Origin: Nymphaea colorata
Lineage: Eukaryota > Streptophyta > Magnoliopsida > Nymphaeales > Nymphaeaceae
Direction of reading: 5' to 3'
Assembly (NCBI RefSeq): GCF_008831285.2
Contig: NC_045138.2
Span: 26,879,934-26,943,933, forward strand
Length of the DNA: 64,000 bases
The notes beneath the pieces were generated by a model, which saw nothing but the letters and a program-made list of their open reading frames with translations, ran no database searches and was not told the DNA's origin. A program made the translations under genes and the position numbers. Positions 59,898-64,000 of the stretch are shown here, in pieces; the first letter of the stretch is position 1; the number at the start of each line of letters is the position of its first letter.

Positions 59898-61538
59898 ATG
59901 GTGGTGGCAAAGAAACCAAGAATCGTGATCATTGGAGCAGGAATGGCTGGCCTGGCTGCAGCAAACAGGCTTTACGCCCACGCTGGCTCCGCGAACCTGT
60001 TTGAGCTCAGCATAGTGGAAGGTAGCGATAGGATAGGAGGGAGGATCTATAGCTCGGAGTTTGGAGGTGACAGAGTAGAGGTTGGTGCTACCTGGATTCA
60101 TGGCATAGGAGGAAGCCCAGTATACAACATAGCGCAGCAAGCGCAGGCCCTTCATTCTGAGATCCCATGGGAGAGAATGGATGGATATCCAGACAAGGAG
60201 ATAACCATTACAGAAGATGGGTCCACTGCAGACCCTTCTCTCCTCAGCTCCATTTCAATGCTTTACAGAGGACTCATGGATTTTGCTGGGGAGAGGAAGA
60301 TATTTAATGATACTGGTGTTGACCATAAGATTAGAATTGCAGAGATGGCTGCCGAGAGATGCAGGAGCAATGGGTTCTCTAAGAATGGGGTGAGCATAGG
60401 TTCCTTTCTACGCTGTGGATTGGACTTGTACTGGTCCTCGATGGACACTGAGGCACAGAAAGACCTGCGCAAGATTGAGGAGGATGTCTTTGCCATGCAT
60501 GAAAATACAGAGCGCACCTATACCTCCGCTGATGATTTGACGGAACTAGATTTTGAGGCAGAGAGTGAGTACAGAGAGTTCCCAGATGAAGAGATCACTA
60601 TAGCCAAGGGGTACTCTACTGTTGTCCATTCATTGGCATCTATCCTCCCTTCTGGTTGCATACAATTGGGCAGGAAGGTGGAGAAGGTGGTGTGGACGAA
60701 GGATCCAACCGAGCTAGCGAAGGATTCCCATTACCCCGTTTCTGTGTGGTGCAGTGATGGAAGTGTGATACTTGCTGACCATGTTATTGTAACTGTTTCA
60801 TTAGGTGTCCTCAAGGCCGAGACAGTAACTAATTCTGCAGGTATGTTCAGCCCTCCTCTGCCTTTGTTCAAGAAAGAAGCAATCTCCAAACTGGGTTTTG
60901 GAGTAGTGAACAAGCTTTTTCTGCAACTAGAGCCATCTTTGTCTGTGGACGACGGCGAGGGCTTCCCCTGCCTGCAAATGGTTTTTGATCAAAAGAAGTT
61001 GAGAGAGAAACAGAATCACGATTGCGGAATCCCATGGTGGATCAAGAAGACAGTTTCCTTCTGTCCTATACATAAGAACTCCAATGTTGTTCTTTCCTGG
61101 TTTGCTGGTAAAGAGGCTTTGGAGATGGAGTCCCTTAGTGATGATGAGATCATCGATGGTGTTTCCACAACACTATCCTGTCTTACTCTCAACTCCCATA
61201 AACAGTGCCTAAAGGAGAATGAGCGTCAACTTGGCAAGCTTCGCAATGCCAAGATTGCAAAATTGTTGCGTAGCAGATGGGGAACGGACCCATTGTTCAG
61301 AGGTTCCTATAGCTATGTAGCTGTAGGTTCAAGTGGGGAAGACATGGATTTGTTAGCAGAGCCATTGCCTAAGATGCCTAGAGATAATTACGTCCCCTCT
61401 GGTTCACCTCTGCAACTTCTGTTTGCAGGAGAAGCAACACACAGGACTCATTATTCCACCACCCATGGAGCCTACTTCAGTGGTATAAGAGAAGCAAGCA
61501 GACTCCTTCAACACTATGGTTGGGCAGGAGCTCCCTGA
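59898..61538 (+). CDS. PAO5: polyamine oxidase, PAO5 type (FAD amine oxidase), intronless
   Basis: A 546-aa flavin amine oxidase expected to oxidise spermine or thermospermine back to smaller polyamines. The FAD-binding GxGxxG is at residues 13-18 (IVIIGAGMAGLAAANRL), followed by the IVEGSDRIGGRI Rossmann segment, and VGATWIHGIGGSPVY is the conserved GATWIHG motif. LGFGVVNKLFLQ carries the conserved Lys near the flavin. The C-terminus LLFAGEATHRTHYSTTHGAY followed by SGIREASRLL is the second FAD motif. There is no signal peptide and no peroxisomal SRL-type tail (it ends AGAP), which suggests a cytosolic enzyme. Arabidopsis PAO5 is likewise intronless and of similar length (533 aa). An insertion-rich middle (DCGIPWWIKKTVSF) also fits the PAO5 clade. 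AATAAA at 61,876-61,881 is a possible polyadenylation signal. Confidence 0.93.
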   Translation: MVVAKKPRIVIIGAGMAGLAAANRLYAHAGSANLFELSIVEGSDRIGGRIYSSEFGGDRVEVGATWIHGIGGSPVYNIAQQAQALHSEIPWERMDGYPDKEITITEDGSTADPSLLSSISMLYRGLMDFAGERKIFNDTGVDHKIRIAEMAAERCRSNGFSKNGVSIGSFLRCGLDLYWSSMDTEAQKDLRKIEEDVFAMHENTERTYTSADDLTELDFEAESEYREFPDEEITIAKGYSTVVHSLASILPSGCIQLGRKVEKVVWTKDPTELAKDSHYPVSVWCSDGSVILADHVIVTVSLGVLKAETVTNSAGMFSPPLPLFKKEAISKLGFGVVNKLFLQLEPSLSVDDGEGFPCLQMVFDQKKLREKQNHDCGIPWWIKKTVSFCPIHKNSNVVLSWFAGKEALEMESLSDDEIIDGVSTTLSCLTLNSHKQCLKENERQLGKLRNAKIAKLLRSRWGTDPLFRGSYSYVAVGSSGEDMDLLAEPLPKMPRDNYVPSGSPLQLLFAGEATHRTHYSTTHGAYFSGIREASRLLQHYGWAGAP

Positions 61539-63274
61539 AGCAGGTGAAGAGACGACAGCAAAAGACCAAAACTTTCATTTTTGTTTTTCTTACTATTGCT
61601 GTTTATTCAAGTAACTAGTTTCCAATGTTTTGTACTCTTGGCTCTCCATCTTTTGCGCGATTACTTGAGATGGAAAAAGATGGAAAAAGCGAGAGAACTA
61701 GTGTACTGGACCAATTGTTAGTGAAGCTTAATTCTTCAAGTCTGCTGCTGTGGCCTTTTACGTGTTATTTCTCATTAGACTCACCCATATGGTGTGGAAA
61801 GTCATAGGCAGAATCTACTATTTGGCTGATGAATTACAGAAGCCATCTCTGCTATGTTTGAATAGACAGGATACCAATAAAAGGCCTTTCCAGCCTGGAA
61901 TACCTTGAAGTCCACTTTAAAAGATGTGATACCGTCCAACAGAGTCAGGTTCCTGCTGCGGATGTCTCACCTGTCTCAACTTCGTAATAATACTGCCAAC
62001 TTCTCTTTGGCAACAATTGTATTTTAGACATTGACTTCCGCTTGAAGCATTAACTCGCCTTTCCCATCGTTCTAACCCAGTAACACTAAGGATTGTGATC
62101 TTTCCTCCTAACTTATTTTCACATGGTGAATAATCTATCGATAGTCATCGAGCAATTTGAGTAGCATGTCGAAGTCAGAATTTCAACCGAGCATGAGAGA
62201 AGTGGTTTCAAGCAATTGCGCCACCTCAGATCTGGGGAGCAATAGTAGGACAAGACTATGTCAAGCACTAAATATATAATTTTTCTGTCACTTTTCTGGA
62301 TAAACTCGTTTTACCACTCAACTGAGTTCCAACTAGTATGCCTTTCTTGACCAATTTAAAGAGTCTGAGAACCTGAATGGCATAACTGGTATCTTCGTTG
62401 AGTACAAGATGAATTTGTACAAACTTACAGTCAGCCAGCGTTTCTGCTTGGGGACAACGTACAACCCATTGTTTTGTGCAATACTTCTTTTGTGTTAATT
62501 TGATGTGCTTTTTTAATCACCTTCCTGTGATGTGCGTATCGGAAAGCCAATCTGGTGCCTCCTTCATTCTGATAAGGCTTAGAAAAGACAAAAGAAGGAG
62601 AATCTCAAAGTTGACCGAGCTATCAATGAATTAGTAGGGTACCCCTACATCAGTTGAAGGACACCTAGGAATTACCTTCATACCCAAATTCTAGTCTCAC
62701 TCATTCCACTATTTGTTTTTAGAATATAGCTAGAAGTTAGGTAACTTCACATTATTGATTGCAGCTTATTGAGCAATAGAATATTGCACATTTTGACGTT
62801 GCATGACAAGACATAGCTGCATTCCATATATAATTGCATGGCAACAAGATGAAAGCAATGCGGCTGCATATTTCTCCACTAGTATATTCATATTTTATTG
62901 CCTTTGCGTTGCACTTGCGACCAATGGCGATAAATAATCTTGTCTGGATGTACTTTGGTTTTACTTGAAGATGATGGTAGCCATGAAAATCATATGCTTT
63001 CACTTCATAAGTTCTGCCATTCTTGTAGGGACCCTCGGGGCCGGCGGGGAGGGGGGAATAATTCTCTTCTTGGTTCAGTTCGTCCATGAGCGCCCTCCGT
63101 TTCTGGCAGTCAATTTTGGTCCCTCTTTGCAAAACCGTGTCTTTTTCGCTAAACTCTCCGTGTCATTTCATCGCTTTTGGCACTTATAATCAAGTGTAGT
63201 TCACAAAGCTAACCTAACCTCACCCGTAGGCTTCGCCTCAGTTAAGCTTCACCTTCCATGGTTCTTACGCTTTT
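61539..63274. other. 3' flank of the polyamine oxidase gene and intergenic
   Basis: No gene recognised. A minus-strand frame at 62,752-63,132 (126 codons) has coding-like composition in its N-terminal half but matches no family I know. Confidence 0.35.
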
Positions 63275-63487
63275 GAATGAGCTAACTTTCATCAGTGAGT
63301 CCAAGCTCATTTTCTTCAACTTGAGTACCTTTGTAGAACACAATTAATCTCGACGAGATAGGTAGACAAAATATCTTTGCATAGAGGAATCATTACGTTC
63401 CAGGCAGAGAAAGAGAGAGAACCAGATAGAGAGAGTCCTCTCGCAGAATGAGCTAACTTTCATCAGTGAGTCCAAGCTCATGTTCTT
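63275..63487 (+). repeat. perfect ~41-bp direct repeat, 171 bp apart
   Basis: GAATGAGCTAACTTTCATCA and the following ~20 bases occur at 63,275 and again at 63,446. The DNA between and around is rich in AAGCTCA / GAGCTCAG-type strings, as seen in old transposon ends. Confidence 0.85.
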
Positions 63488-64000
63488 GTGAACTTTAAAG
63501 GGCAAGGCATTGATTCTCAATTTAGGTCCTCTCGCGGGTCAAGCCATCTATAGCGCTTAATTCTTCTTGACTAAACTTGGCTTAACTCAGGTAAGTCAGG
63601 CTCAGCTCACTTGGATTGGAAGGTCTACTCAACAGGAACTAAATGACTGCACCCTAAAGCCAATTTCAAGGTTTTTTTCTTTTCGTTTGCTTTTTCAATT
63701 TTGTGGTGATGTACTACACGTATCATTCAAAGCTTTAGCTGCCAAATAGTCACTTAGTGCCGGACTGATGGCTAATTGCTAGCCCAGATGTGGCTTAAAA
63801 CTCTAATCTGACATCTTAGGCTCCTGGGTATTCGTTTGAGTTGACAATAGAAGTAAGTTGTTTTATTAGCCAAAGCACAGAGCAACAGCGAATTCTTATG
63901 CAAGTGATTAACAACAAACAAAAAGTTGAGGTGGAGATCTGCTTAGAGAACCCAAGAACAATAACACTGCAGAAGGTTGGGGGCCTTAAACCACAAAAAG
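63488..64000. other. intergenic to window end
   Basis: Contains GGCTTAACTCAGGTAAGTCA and GGCTCAGCTCACTTGG strings similar to the flanks of the 41-bp repeat, otherwise nothing I can name. Confidence 0.35.

Noticed and set aside
62752-63132. 126-codon minus-strand frame as a gene
   Set aside because: The N-terminal half looks coding-like but I cannot place it in any family, and the C-terminal half is Cys/Ile-rich noise.

Overview
The window is nuclear DNA from a flowering plant. It has long AT-rich intergenic stretches, many (AT)n, (GA)n and (TTC)n microsatellites and short inverted-repeat (MITE-like) elements. Its genes have spliceosomal introns and plant-specific products: ascorbate oxidase, a BIR1-type receptor kinase, an A70-type protein and a PAO5-type polyamine oxidase. 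The species cannot be fixed from sequence alone. Nothing looks grass-like, and no organelle or bacterial segment was seen.

Layout. (1) 2.55-6.84 kb, minus strand: a complete five-exon L-ascorbate oxidase gene, 578 aa after splicing, with one GC-AG intron. (2) 6.9-15.1 kb: gene-poor AT-rich DNA with old repeats. (3) 15.1-17.25 kb, minus strand: a two-exon LRR receptor kinase of the BIR1 type, 621 aa, again with a likely GC donor. (4) 21.8-25.75 kb: a decayed tandem array derived from the same gene family. It holds a kinase-less LRR/membrane copy (22,366-23,139), three diverged copies of its flanking non-coding cassette, a 46-bp tandem repeat made from its 5' coding end, and a fragment of the neighbouring OST5 gene. 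(5) 26.6-30.2 kb, minus strand: a four-exon gene for a 78-aa OST5/TMEM258-type oligosaccharyltransferase subunit, reconstructed here by hand from very short exons; its first coding exon is only the ATG. (6) 31.8-32.35 kb: two nested inverted repeats, the larger about 198 bp, resembling a young foldback or MIRNA-like locus. (7) 34.25-35.06 kb: a 415-bp tandem duplication; 35.9-37.1 kb: remains of a plant beta-galactosidase (GH35) gene. (8) 37-46 kb: intergenic DNA with MITE-like elements and a SINE candidate. (9) 46,760-47,416, plus strand: a single-exon DUF4408/DUF761 protein (A70-like). (10) 47.4-59.8 kb: intergenic, with LTR-like remnants and microsatellites. (11) 59,898-61,538, plus strand: an intronless polyamine oxidase of the PAO5 type. 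(12) 61.5-64 kb: no gene recognised.

The genes are unrelated housekeeping, cell-wall/apoplast and signalling loci, and there is no sign of a metabolic cluster. The most informative part is the BIR1-family array between 15 and 26 kb, where tandem duplication, truncation and capture of a piece of OST5 can be read directly. No wholly new system was identified; the foldback locus at 31.8-32.0 kb is the best candidate for something undescribed.
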